DNA of 64,000 nucleotides from Zonotrichia leucophrys gambelii (taxonomy: Eukaryota; Chordata; Aves; Passeriformes; Passerellidae). A program made the translations under genes and the position numbers. The notes beneath the pieces were generated by a model that saw only the letters and a program-made list of their open reading frames with translations, was not told where the DNA came from and ran no database searches. The stretch spans positions 2,670,001 to 2,734,000 of the forward strand of contig NC_088178.1 of the NCBI RefSeq assembly GCF_028769735.1. The letters are read 5' to 3'. Numbering within the stretch: position 1 is the stretch's first letter; each line of letters opens with the position of its first letter. This document shows positions 25,101 to 34,520 of this stretch, piece by piece.

Positions 25101-28100
25101 CCCTTCTTTTAGCAGTTATTACATTTGTCAGGTATTTTATTTCTCAGGTTTTTCAGATATGGTATTTTATTTTTCAGATATGATATTTTCCAGGTATTTT
25201 ATTTCTCAGATAGTACATTTTTCAGGTAATTTATTTTCCAGGTATTTTATTTTTCAGGTATCATATTTTTCAGATATGTTTTTCAGGTATTATATTTGTC
25301 AGGTATTGTATTTTTCAGATATGATATTTTACAGGTATTTTATTTTTCAAGTATTTTATTTTTCAGGTATTTTGTTTCTCAGATAGTACATTTTTCAGAT
25401 ATGATATTTTTCAGGTATTTTGTTCCTCAGTTTGTTTTCTTTTTTTTCCTCATGTATTATATTTTTCAGATATTATATTTTTTCAGGTATTTTGTTTCTC
25501 AGGTATTATATTTTTCAGGTATTAGGTATTTTATTTTTCAGGTATTTTGTTGCTTAGGTATCCTATTTTTCAGATATCCTATTCTGCATCAGTGACCTTT
25601 TGCAGATGTGGTACTTTCATGCAACACTGCTATTCCTGCAAGTGCTCCTCTGTCAGTGCTGCATCTCTGGGGCTGTTGTAGAGGAAAAGGGGGGAAAAAA
25701 AAGACCAAGGCAGAGACAGGGGAGCAAGACCTCAGCAGAGACTGCAGAGACACAGCAGTGTGCTTGTGTGCTGGAATATTTAACGTCAGGCATGCTAGGA
25801 GCTGATGATTGATAAAATGACATAGACTTCAAGGAACTGGAACTTTCTGTTTTATTTCCTTCTTTCTGAAATTTATCAGCATGCAAAGGCTCCTTGCTCT
25901 GCTCTCCAGTCCTTCCCTTGCTCTCACACAGGCCCTCTGAATTTTACAGGCACCAAGGGCGGCACGGCTTTTGGGAAATGTTGCTGTGTCCCAGATTTCA
26001 GGAAGGGGAGCTGCTCAACCTTCACCATATTTACCTATCACCATATTTACCTGTCCAGGGTGGATAATAGCAGGTAGATAACAGCAGGACAGGTGCCCTG
26101 CTCCTTTGGCATTCTGCTCTGGGGCTGATGTCACAACATTGCCCCAGGCTTGGACCCACAATGTGCAGTGTCACTTGGATGAGAGGCCCTTTCTTTGTCT
26201 ACCCTAGCAGTGCAAAGCCCTGATCTCCCCCTAAAATTGCTTGAAGGGAGAAGTGTCAGGAGGAGCTGGAATAATGCAGCTATTTCTGGGGCTGACAGCA
26301 GGAGGGAGCATGGCTGAGATGGGATGGATCCATTTTTATGCTGATAGCAGGCTGCTGATAAAAAAAAAAAAACCAACAAATGGAGGAGCTTTGAGGAAGG
26401 CAGAGAAGAGAGGTTTAGGCTGTACTTTGGGCTTGTCTGGCCTTTCCTTTTCCCTCTGAGGATCTGGGCAGTCAGACATCTCCTCTGACTGACACACAGA
26501 CAGAAATAGGATTGTTTGGTGCTGTTCAATACCCAGGGCCACTTCTTAGGGCTTGAGGTTTCAGAGGGAGCTGGAAAATATCTAAGTTATTAGCAGAAAC
26601 AAGGGGAGCAGGAAGAAGTTTAGGACATGCAAGGGAGATGCTGGGCAATGTTACATTGCTATAGATCTGTAGCACATATAGCAAATAGATATATACAGCA
26701 TATAGAGAGCATATAAATAGCATGTAATATATAATATAAATTAATATATAATATAAATAATATAGAAATATTATATATATAATATGTGTATTATATATAA
26801 TATATTCATATGTGTATTTATATTTTATATGTGTATTATATATAATATATATATAATATATATTATATATATGCTATATGTAATATAGCATATAATATAT
26901 CTCTTATATAGAGCACATTGTTAGCATATAGAGCATATAGAAGGAACTCTCTGAACAGCCTGTTTGAGAAAATGTCAGGATTTTCCACAGGGATCTGGAC
27001 AAGCTTGAGAAATGAGCCCATGGAAATCTCATGAGGCTTAACAAGACCAAGTGCAGGGTGCTGCACCTGGATTAACCCCAAAATCAGTCCATATCTAAGT
27101 TATTACCGGAAACAAGGGGAGCAGGAAGAAGTTTAGGACATGCAAGGGAGATGCAGAGCAGTGTTACATTGCTATAGATCTGTATCACACATATAATATA
27201 GATTATATAGCATATAGAGAGCATATAAATAGCATATATATTGTATCTAGCATATAGTTAGCATATACAGCATATAGAAGGAGCTGTCTAATAGCCTGTT
27301 TGGGAAAATGTTAGAATTTTCCACAGGGATCTGGACAAGCTTGAGAAATGAGCCCATGGAAAACTCACGAGGTTTAACAAGACCAAGTGCAAGGTGCTGC
27401 ACCTGGATTATCCCCAAAATCAATCCAGAATGGAGGTTGAACAGATCAAGAGCAGCCCTGCCCAGAAGAACTTGAGGATGGTGGTGGAGGAGAGGCTGGA
27501 CATGCCTTGTCCTTGCTCCCTTCATCCTTCCAAGGAGTCTGACCTCACCAGGCTCATCCCCAGTTCCATCAATATTTTTAGACAGCTGCTTGGAAGTAGC
27601 CAAGAGCTTTCCAGTCATGAACTACAAAAACCTGGATGCTATTGCAAAAGACCAGAAAGAGTTAGAAGTACATTACTGGAAAAAAAAAAAAAAGAGGACA
27701 ATCTAAGTTTATCCTGAGGAGAAAGGGAATGTGTGAAGCCTTCAGCTGCATCAACTCCCCTGGTGCTGTTCAGGGAAAGGAAATAAAAAACAATGGCTGT
27801 GTCCATAAATAGGCCCAGGCAGGGGTTTAACACAGATTGCCTAATAAATCTTTCCATATTTCTAATCTGCCCTGGCTGACTCAGATTGCATTACTGAAAT
27901 GTCACAATTGCTGAGCATTAGCAAGTGATAAGCACACTTTTACCACTGACTAGACAAGCTGTAATTAGGCCAAGTCCTTTCCCTCTCCCCTTTACTGGAG
28001 CTGTAACAGACTCTCTGAGAGCTTTCTTCTGTTTAAATAAGAACTAAAAATGGCACAAGGCAATAAAGCAAAATGACAGAAAACATAGGGAACAAGTCCA

Positions 28101-31100
28101 CATCAGCCATGTTTTATTGAAGGCTTTCTTAGTGGCAGATAAGGCCTTATAAACTGTGGCATTAAGATGACCTGAACCTTGATAATTCCATGAGTAATTT
28201 TCCAAAGGGTGGGTGATCCAGTCCCAAGGAAAGCTTTTTGCCACCTTAGCAAAGGAAAACATTTTTTCAGAGTTACATCAAGTCATGTTTGGCTTTGTGG
28301 CAGCTCACAGGTGCCTGACTCATCAGTGGTGTAAGCTATGGATGCATCCTGGGATGGGCAGAGCTTGGGAGAAATATCAAATTGTCTTTGGTAGGCTGGG
28401 TAGGTGGAAGGATGTCTGAGAATGGAACAGCTCCCTGCCTTCTCTTGATGCCTCAGGTTTTAGCTTTTTTATATTTTTCAGATTCTGTGCTGCTTTAGTG
28501 TGTGGGTCTGGGCTCCATATGAGGGGATGGTGAGCTCTGTGCACAGAGCAGGGAGACAAAACAATTCCTGCTCCAGCTGGGCACCAAGGATGATCCAAAT
28601 CTCAGCCCCAAGAGCACAAACAACGTGGGCTGAAGAGAGCAAAACAAGAAGGATGGGATTTCATGGGCTGGAGCTGACCAATCTCATGACTGCTGCATAG
28701 CTCTAAATCACAGCTCTGCTGTCTCTGAGGCCTGCCTTTTGCAGCTTTCCCAAAACCCTCTGGTTTTATGGATTCCCACAACCCTCTCCTGCCTGTGTGT
28801 CTCTGGCAGATGGGCTGGCAGCTTTCCGTGCTTTCCTGAAGACCGAGTTCAGTGAGGAGAACCTGGAGTTCTGGCTGGCCTGCGAGGACTTCAAGAAGAC
28901 GCGCTCGGCAACCAAGCTGGCCTCCAAGGCCCAGCGCATCTTCGAGGAGTTCATCGACGTGCAGGCCCCTCGGGAGGTGAGTATGGGGTGCCACAGCACG
29001 CCAGGGCACCCAGCAGTATTGGAATTTTATACCAATATAGGCAGATGGAACGTGTCTGGGCTCGTCTTGCCCTTGCTGCTTGACCAAAGGCGGCAGCTGT
29101 GGTGGTTTCACCTCAGAGACACATTTGGCTGGCTGGATATGTGGTGTTTTCCCCTCAGAGACACCTTTGGCTGGCTGGATACTGCAGCTGGGCACTTGGG
29201 ATAAGTCCAGGCATGCAGGAGATCAGGTTTACCTCTGGTGGAGTAGCTTCAAGGTGAGGTGAAGGAAAGGAGTCGGTTCTGATGGAGGGTTTTGATCCAG
29301 AGTTTTATTCCTGGCCCACAGGCCTCTGAATGCAGCAACAGCTCCAACACAAGCACAGCGTGGTTGCTGAGTCTTTTAACCCTGGGGAGAGGGGCAGGGA
29401 AGGGGTAGGGAGCCACCAACCAGGTATGGGGGGAAGTCTCAGGGGACAAAGGACACCTGGATGGCTCAATGTCCCTCAAGGGGTGTAAGGCATCTTTTGA
29501 ACTTTGCCAATTCTTGGCATTCCAGAAGGGCCTCGAGTGAACTCTGCCAATCACTCGATTCTTCACTTCATTCACTTCATTCTGGAATGCTGAAGCAGGG
29601 CCAAAGGAGGGGAAGGGAGAGGTGATTAGCACACCTGGGGAAGGAACCGGGATAGCTGAGACAGGCTATTACATCTCACTGCCACACAGCAGGGCTGTCA
29701 CCCCCAGCTGGGTGCTCTCCCTCTGTCCCTTCCCTCTCAGAGAGTGGCTAAGGACGGTGGCCATGCCATCCTGGCTGCTCCAGCTGCCTCTGCTCGCCCT
29801 GACTCATCCCTGATGAGGACAATGCTTTGATGGTACTGAATTAGTCACAGCCAGGGAGTTCACTGGCAACCTCAGCCTACATTTCCTAACCTCACTGAGC
29901 TCCCCAGGAGCATTTCACAGTGCTTCTGTCATTTCTATCAGCCTTCAGCAGGCTGTTGGTCTCTTCCCTGGCAGGACCCTTTGCCCAGGACCATCCCACC
30001 CATGAGTGGAACAAAGCCCTGAGGGAGCTGGGGGTGTTTATCCTGGGGAAAAGGAGACTCAGGGGTGACCTTATCACTCTACAACCCCTGAAAAGTGGCT
30101 GTGCTCAGCTGGGGCTGGGCTCTTTCTCCAGGCAGCACTGACACAACCAGAGCACACAGCTTCAAGCTGCACCAAGGGAAATACAGGCTGGATATTGCAG
30201 AAAGGGTGATAAAGTTCTGGAATGGCTGCCCAGGGAGGTGGTGGAGTCACCATCCCTGGGTGTGTTTAACAAAGCCTGGGTGCCGGTTGGGTTGGACTCG
30301 ATGATCTTGGAGGTCTCTTCCAACCCTGTGATTCTGTGATTCTGTGAGTAACTTGTTGACTCCCAAGGGGGCAGAGCTTCTGACTAACTCCCCCCTCACC
30401 TACACCTCCTGAGAGATACAAACAATGACTCTGAGCTGAACAGAAAATGCAGTCACACCCTGGAGCCTGGGATTGTTAAATCCCCTTTCAAGCACTCCAC
30501 AGGCTGATGGCACTGCCAGGTCCTGCCTGGTGACCACGCTGGGCTGTGTCACTGCAATCACAGCACAGCCAGAGGTGCTCTCACTGCACCCAGCCTCTCC
30601 CACTCATGCATGGGTGCCTGTCAGGGACCCAAAAAGGGCTAATTTTCCTCATTTTCCTCCCTCTCCCAGCTGGGAAGGCCATTGCAAGGCCACTGGAAAG
30701 GACCCAGATTTGCACTGAGGTGTGTGGCTGTCTCCATGCTCTCCTTGAGCATTTTCCCACTGTTATTCAGGAAGCCAAATGAGATTTTAAGGACTGGAAG
30801 GCTGATTTTTGATTAGAAATAGGAATGCAGGTAGGATGGGGGTCCTTCCTACAATTTGGTGCTGTGATGATGTTTCCTTAGCACTGTTACATCATTTTGT
30901 CATGCTTAGAATATGAAATTATTAGAGTTAATCCATACTGCTGATATCCATGTTGAGGCAGACAGCTTTACTTTCCAGGCTCCTTCCAGTTTGGACACTG
31001 AATTAATAACAACAAATAACATTTTTTTCAGCCTTTTTTTTTTTTTCTTCCAGACAATAACCCTAAAAAATGCTGATTACCCTGCTAGGGAAGGAGAGCA

Positions 31101-31828
31101 GGAAAACTCCACTGGCTGCCTTTGCAAACAAATGGCAGTCATAACATTTATTTTTCCAAGCCTCTCCTCCAGATATTGTAACATGAAGCTGCTATGGGAA
31201 AAATCAAACAGTTTATTTTAGATCAGCCGAGTTTGGAGACATTTAATAAGAATGTACTAGTGGTTTAAACCCAGTGAAAAGTTTATTCACCCATTTATTA
31301 GGCATGTGGTGAAGAAGAGAGGGAACAGGAGAGAGGTTGGCTGAGTCAGGAGCTTTAGGTGATGTGCTGCCTAAGAGTCTGAAAGAAAGTAATTTCAAAA
31401 GTGATTTTAGTAAAAGTAAAGTGATTTCAGTAAAAATAAAATTATTTCAGAAGTGCTCAGATCACTATAAACCCAACTTCTCCAGGCTTGGGGCAGAACT
31501 CACAGCCCTGAATCACTGTGGGGGCTGTTCAGGCATGGGCAGGGGTAGGACCTTGGTTCTGCTGCCATGGCAGAGAGGGAATGAGCCATTTGAAGGAGGC
31601 CAGCTGGACACTCAGTGCCAAACTCTCTTCTGCTGCTTTCCCCAGGTGAACATAGACTTCCAGACACGGGAGCTGACCAGAAGAAATGTGCAGGAGCCCT
31701 CCCTGTCTTGCTTTGACCAAGCCCAGGGGAAGGTGCACAGCCTGATGGAGAAAGACTCGTACCCCAGGTTCCTGAGATCCAAAATTTACACAGACCTGCT
31801 CTCTCAGACCCAGAGGAGGCTCAGCTAG
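16052..31828 (+). CDS. RGS8: Regulator of G-protein signalling 8 (whole gene span, 4 coding exons)
   Basis: GTPase-activating protein for Gi/o-class (and some Gq) alpha subunits at the plasma membrane. Joining 16052-16143, 17038-17102, 28810-28976 and 31646-31828 gives 168 aa with every junction in phase and GT-AG. The N-terminus begins [13 protein letters not shown] and matches mammalian RGS8 from its internal Met13 onward; the mammalian 12-residue leader was not found. The RGS box covers roughly residues 50-155. Residues known from RGS4 to touch G-alpha are intact: Asn70 in SEENLEF, Asn122, and the [10 protein letters not shown] helix. Cys7 is a possible palmitoylation site. SDSYND replaces mammalian SDSCSD. 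The protein ends QRRLS as in mammals. RGS16 follows in the same orientation. Confidence 0.95.
16144..17037 (+). other. RGS8 intron between coding exons 1 and 2
   Basis: GTGAGTA donor and TTACAG acceptor. No repeat or other gene recognised inside. Confidence 0.8.
17038..17102 (+). CDS. RGS8: RGS8 coding exon 2 (residues 31-53)
   Basis: A 65-nt exon coding [21 protein letters not shown], identical to my recollection of mammalian RGS8 here. It starts after CTTACAG, completes the Lys31 codon, and leaves one base (T) for Tyr53 before GTGAGTAA. It forms the lead-in helix to the RGS box. Confidence 0.95.
17103..19864. other. RGS8 intron 2, 5' part, no repeat recognised
   Basis: Start of the 11.7-kb intron 17103-28809. 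I see no exon-like sequence in the RGS8 frame or elsewhere. AT content is moderate. Confidence 0.5.
19865..20450 (-). mobile_element. Solo LTR, family 2, with a 125-bp insertion
   Basis: On the minus strand it begins TGTGGGAAATGGATTTGTAA at about 20448 and carries a GGAATAAAAG polyadenylation signal near 19885. It aligns with 3310-3736 and inversely with 57095-57755. Bases 19965-20089 are extra relative to both and match 14023-14152. It is the best-preserved reference for judging base changes in the 3.3-kb copy. Confidence 0.7.
20505..21180 (+). repeat. Tandem repeat that incorporates a CR1 tail (3 copies)
   Basis: Each unit starts at about 20543, 20772 and 20941 with GGCTGGAATGAGATGATTTTT-type CR1 tail ending near GTGATTCCAT. 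It then carries a common non-CR1 segment containing CACCTTTGCCAG and GTAATGTTTGATCCTGTTGT. The middle unit lacks about 60 bp. A CR1 insertion was evidently amplified together with its flank. Confidence 0.75.
21181..22699. other. RGS8 intron 2 segment, nothing recognised
   Basis: No exon or familiar repeat seen. Confidence 0.45.
22700..23270 (-). mobile_element. Probable LTR remnant
   Basis: A T-rich block with several AATAAA or TTTATT signals, and a style of sequence similar to the other minus-strand LTRs (a GGTTGTTGAAGGAGTTTTGAG start). No second copy is present in the window, so identification rests on general appearance only. Confidence 0.35.
23635..24510. repeat. Tandem array, about 150-170-bp unit, 6 copies
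   Basis: Landmarks are six occurrences of a CACTCCAGTGGT-like motif (about 23726, 23886, 24040, 24170, 24325, 24477), each followed by GTCCTGG(C)AAAAAGATG, CAGTTAAT, AAGTTAAAA, then TTTCTCTGTAAAGCATC and GGGATATTTCAGGAGGTGAAATCT. The long minus-strand open frame here (278 codons) is just this repeat read through. Confidence 0.9.
24511..25114. other. RGS8 intron 2 segment, nothing recognised
   Basis: No exon or repeat family recognised. Confidence 0.45.
25115..25590 (+). repeat. TTTTTCAGGTATTTTA minisatellite
   Basis: Roughly 28 units of about 17 bp. About 15 of them contain CAG/GTA preceded by a T-run, and the rest TTTTTCAGATAT. Each such unit looks like a combined splice acceptor and donor on the transcribed strand of RGS8. 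Confidence 0.9.
25591..26577. other. RGS8 intron 2 segment, nothing recognised
   Basis: No exon or repeat family recognised. Confidence 0.45.
26578..27425 (+). repeat. Tandem segmental duplication (about 510 bp) containing AT microsatellite and CR1 sequence
   Basis: ATATCTAAGTTATTAGCAGA at 26578 recurs at 27090 (one or two changes). Both copies continue through GTTACATTGCTATAGATCTGT, an AT-rich expansion (long in copy 1, short in copy 2), GGAATTTTCCACAGGGATCTGG-type CR1 sequence and GGTGCTGCACCTGGATTA. The second copy keeps CR1 sequence to about 27505. The AT expansion accounts for most of the length difference. Confidence 0.85.
26965..27505 (+). mobile_element. CR1 LINE 3'-region fragments (duplicated)
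   Basis: CTGGACAAGCTTGAGAAATG, then CTCATGAGGCTTAACAAGACC and GTGCTGCACCTGGATTA are the CR1 ORF2 end region, present twice owing to the tandem duplication. Further CR1 sequence (GAGGAGAGGCTGGACATGCC) follows in the second copy. Confidence 0.75.
27506..28491. other. RGS8 intron 2 segment, nothing recognised
   Basis: Contains an A-run at 27680-27693. No exon or repeat family recognised. Confidence 0.45.
28492..28690 (+). mobile_element. LTR fragment, family 1, inverted relative to the 1.4-kb copy
   Basis: Reverse complement of about 1560-1750 with few mismatches (for example GGTGAGCTCTGTGCACAGAGC and CAAATCTCAGCCCCAAGAGC). It lacks the TATA and polyadenylation part. It ends about 120 bp upstream of RGS8 coding exon 3. 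Confidence 0.75.
28732..28782 (+). repeat. 51-bp segment shared with RGS16 intron 3
   Basis: CTGCCTTTTGCAGCTTTCCC onward matches 48508-48558 at about 48 of 51 positions. Here it lies only 28 bp from the RGS8 exon-3 acceptor. Confidence 0.8.
28810..28976 (+). CDS. RGS8: RGS8 coding exon 3 (residues 53-108, RGS-box core)
   Basis: A 167-nt exon, the conserved size of the central RGS-box exon in the R4 subfamily and identical in length to RGS16 exon 4. It codes [14 protein letters not shown] through VQAPRE. It contains the [19 protein letters not shown] helix pair, with Asn70 equivalent to RGS4 Asn88. The acceptor is CTCTGGCAG and the donor GTGAGTAT. Confidence 0.96.
28977..29254. other. Start of RGS8 intron 3
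   Basis: Contains two adjacent copies of a roughly 50-bp unit ending GAGACACNTTTGGCTGGCTGG (about 29090-29190). Confidence 0.6.
29255..29690 (-). mobile_element. Solo LTR (probable)
   Basis: On the minus strand it carries GGAATAAAACTCTGG (polyadenylation signal near 29305) and a TTAAAAGACTC TATA-like element upstream (near 29370). The U3-like part includes TCACTCGATTCTTCACTTC read on the + strand. No second copy is present in this window. Confidence 0.5.
29985..30348 (+). mobile_element. CR1 LINE 3' end
   Basis: Continuous CR1 sequence: GAGGGAGCTGGGGGTGTTTA, GAGACTCAGGGGTGACCTTA, GGAATGGCTGCCCAGGGAGG and GGTTGGGTTGGACTCGATGA, ending in GTGATTCTGTGATTCTGTGA, the diagnostic terminal microsatellite. 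It lies within RGS8 intron 3 in the same orientation as the gene. Confidence 0.93.
30349..31645. other. Remainder of RGS8 intron 3
   Basis: No repeat or exon recognised. It ends in CTGCTTTCCCCAG, a good polypyrimidine acceptor. Confidence 0.55.
31646..31828 (+). CDS. RGS8: RGS8 coding exon 4 (residues 109-168 and stop)
   Basis: Codes [14 protein letters not shown] to QRRLS, then TAG at 31826. Asn122 matches the catalytic Asn128 of RGS4, and CFDQAQ plus the [13 protein letters not shown] helix are intact. A few conservative changes from mammals are seen (SLSCF for SLTCF, IYTDL for MYLDL). Confidence 0.96.
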   Translation: MNIDFQTRELTRRNVQEPSLSCFDQAQGKVHSLMEKDSYPRFLRSKIYTDLLSQTQRRLS

Positions 31829-33400
31829 GACAGCCACGGGGCCCTCAGAAACCACGTGCTTCCCTCAACAGCCAAAACCCATCTCTAAATGTGAAATTTC
31901 TTGGTGTTCAAAGCAGTGGGAGTGAGAAAAGAGGGACAAGGGGCAGAGGAAGCTTCCAGAGAGTGACTCTTTGACTATCTGTGCTTTTTTTTTGTTAGCA
32001 GTAGCACCTTGCAGTTGTTCCCTCTGTCTAGCACAAACCCACAGCCCTCTCAGGGTCACCTGTGGGCAAGGCAGGTTCCCTTTGAAATGGCTGTGTTGGT
32101 TTGTGTGTAAATAACACCTTTCCATCCTTCCACACATCTCTCCCTGTCTCTCACCTCTCCCTTGTGTTCAGGAGGGCCCCAAGGGCAGTGCTGACACTTG
32201 TGAAGCCACAGCCAGCCCACCTCTCACCCTGCTGGGCTCTGGGACTGAGGGGAGGGAGACAAGAGACAAAGAAACAGGATTCAATCCCTTTTTTGAAGTG
32301 GGAACCATCAGCACACTCAGCTCACCTCCCCATCTATTTTGCACACCTTATGGCTTGGCTGCCACTCTGTCACTGCCCCTTTTCCTTCAGGGATGGAGGC
32401 TCAGAGTATTCCCAAGGAGCTGAGTTTTCCTCATGAGGAAGGTAATCCCAAAAGCTCTCACTAGGCCTGGGCAGGCAAGTCTTCTAATGTGAATGATTGT
32501 TTTTTGTGGCTGTTATTTATTTGTGTGGTAGCTCAGTCTCAGCCATCATTCAGGCTCTGTTGTGCTGGGCACTGGACCAAAGCCCAGCACAAAGGGGCTC
32601 CTGGCTGCCACAGGCTTGGTGGCTCCTCAGGAAGGACCTGTTGGAACCCTCTGGCCCTTGCTGGGGTGTAGGAAAAGCACAAAGCCCGTCTGCCACAGCA
32701 GATGGCATTTTTCATGGGGTACCTGGCCAGTGGCAATGTGAAAAATCCCATTTCCATTTTTGTTATTTCCCTTTTACTGACTGTTCCCACTCTCTGAGTG
32801 GGTTCGGTGTCCTGCAAAGAGCTCCCCAGCACACAGACCCTGATGCAGGGTGCTTTTCCCCAGTGGGACACAAAGCATGGAGTGAGCAGGATGGGTGTTG
32901 GGGCGTGCAGGGGGGTGTGAGGGGCTCTTTGGCCCTGTTCCCATAGCCTGGATGGCCCCTGCAAGAGAATTCTCTGTGCCCATGCACCTCCTCTGGGCTG
33001 GGCAATAATTCCTCCCATCTGATGGCCCCATTTCCATGGCACTGCTGCTCCAGCTTGGCAGATTCCTGCAATATTTTTGAGGGGAGAAGCAGACAGCCTG
33101 TCTGTGGATTTGAGCCGGCAGACCAGAGGTCTCTTTTCTTAATTTAATGAAGGCCTGGAAAGTGACCCCATGGATCTTTTTCTTCTCTCAGACATCCCCA
33201 GACCAGAGGCTGTAAACCTCTGCTCCAGCCAAGGTGGTGGGTGGCTTTGATACATCAGAAAGCTGCTGATATAGACTTTGTGTAATGTGGTGTAAATGAG
33301 GTACAATGAATTCTAAAGCCAAGCAAAATGTTTTTGGAAGAAGATAAAAAATATCTGTCTGGATATTAAAAATTACTGTCCATCAATTAAGTAGGAAACA
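31829..33400 (+). other. Probable RGS8 3' UTR
   Basis: Follows the stop codon with no recognised repeat. I see no canonical AATAAA before 33.4 kb. An ATTAAA at about 33364 is the nearest plausible polyadenylation signal, so the end is uncertain; a longer UTR reaching an AATAAA near 36444 cannot be excluded. Confidence 0.4.
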
Positions 33401-34161
33401 GCTTTTTGAGGCTTTTTGCAAGGATGATGTGCAGGACAGTAGGACAAACAGGATCAAGACAGAGGTGGTAACCATGCTGGATTTATTTTGGAGGTGCATT
33501 CCTGTGGTCTCCAAGACCCTGAAATCTAAATACATTACAACTTTATGTTCAGTAGGGAAAGCTGCTTTTCAGTGTCTGGTTGGACCGCAGGAGAATCCTC
33601 CAGGTTTTTGGAAGGCAAATCCCTTCTCCAGTTAAATTTCTGTGAGGAATTTCCAGAAAGAGCAGCAGTGACCCAGCATTCCTGGCTGTCCCCTGTCCCT
33701 GCAGGGACACCCAAGGAGGTGGGGCTGGCCTTGGTGACAGAGGTGACATATTATTATACATAATAATATATATAATACATATATTATTATATATATATAT
33801 ATTCTGCAGCCACACCAGGCTCAGTGACACAGCTCCTGGGGCTGTTGAGGCCCCTCATGGGACACAAGAGACACAAAGCTCAGGGTCTGGACGTGGCACA
33901 GTTTGACACAAACTTTTTGCTGCTTGCTCGAAAGCGGGAGCAGTGAAGGACATCAGGAAAATGCTCCAGATTTGCCATGATTTCTCCAAGGGAGCCAGAT
34001 CCTGCAGGAGCTCAGTGTCCCAAAGCTTAATGGCAAGCAAGGCAGAGTGAGACAGGTCTGGTGAACCTGAGCAATGCATGGAAGGAATCAGAGGTGGAAG
34101 CAAAGGACACAGAGCCACACATCAGTGCCTGTCCCTGGTGCTGCCTGGGCTGTAGGAAGGT
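33401..34161. other. Intergenic, AT microsatellite
   Basis: Nothing coding recognised. A (TA)-rich run of about 55 bp lies at 33747-33802. Confidence 0.5.
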
Positions 34162-34520
34162 GTCTTGGTTTGAAAAGCCAGGTGTCTGCTAAGGAAGGCA
34201 GGAGCCTCACCTGAAATGGAAAATGTAAAGTCAAAACCTCCCCAAGGGGTTACACCTAGGATAGACAATGGTCATGAGTTTTTCAGACAATTACAAGTTT
34301 GTTCTTTTACATATCAGGAGTTAATCCTCAATTACAGCTTCAGGTAATGAAGTTATTTACCCCCAGTTCCCCCCCTCCAATTCACTTTTCTTTATCCTTT
34401 TTGGGGCCTGAGGCTGTAGGGTGTCTTTGGATCACAGGCCCAGAGGGATTGTTTGTCTGACCAAAACATGGGGAGAGTTAACTCTTTCCATAGAGTTTAG
34501 AGCTATGCACTAATACAGTG
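34162..34520. mobile_element. LTR-derived repeat, TGTCTTGGTTTGAAAAG family
   Basis: Starts GTGTCTTGGTTTGAAAAGCC and shares GTGTCTGCTAAGGAAGGCAG and CCTGAAATGGAAAATGTAAA with 38418. I recognise this start as a common passerine LTR. After about 75 bp the two copies diverge, so the internal part differs. The right boundary is a guess. Confidence 0.6.
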
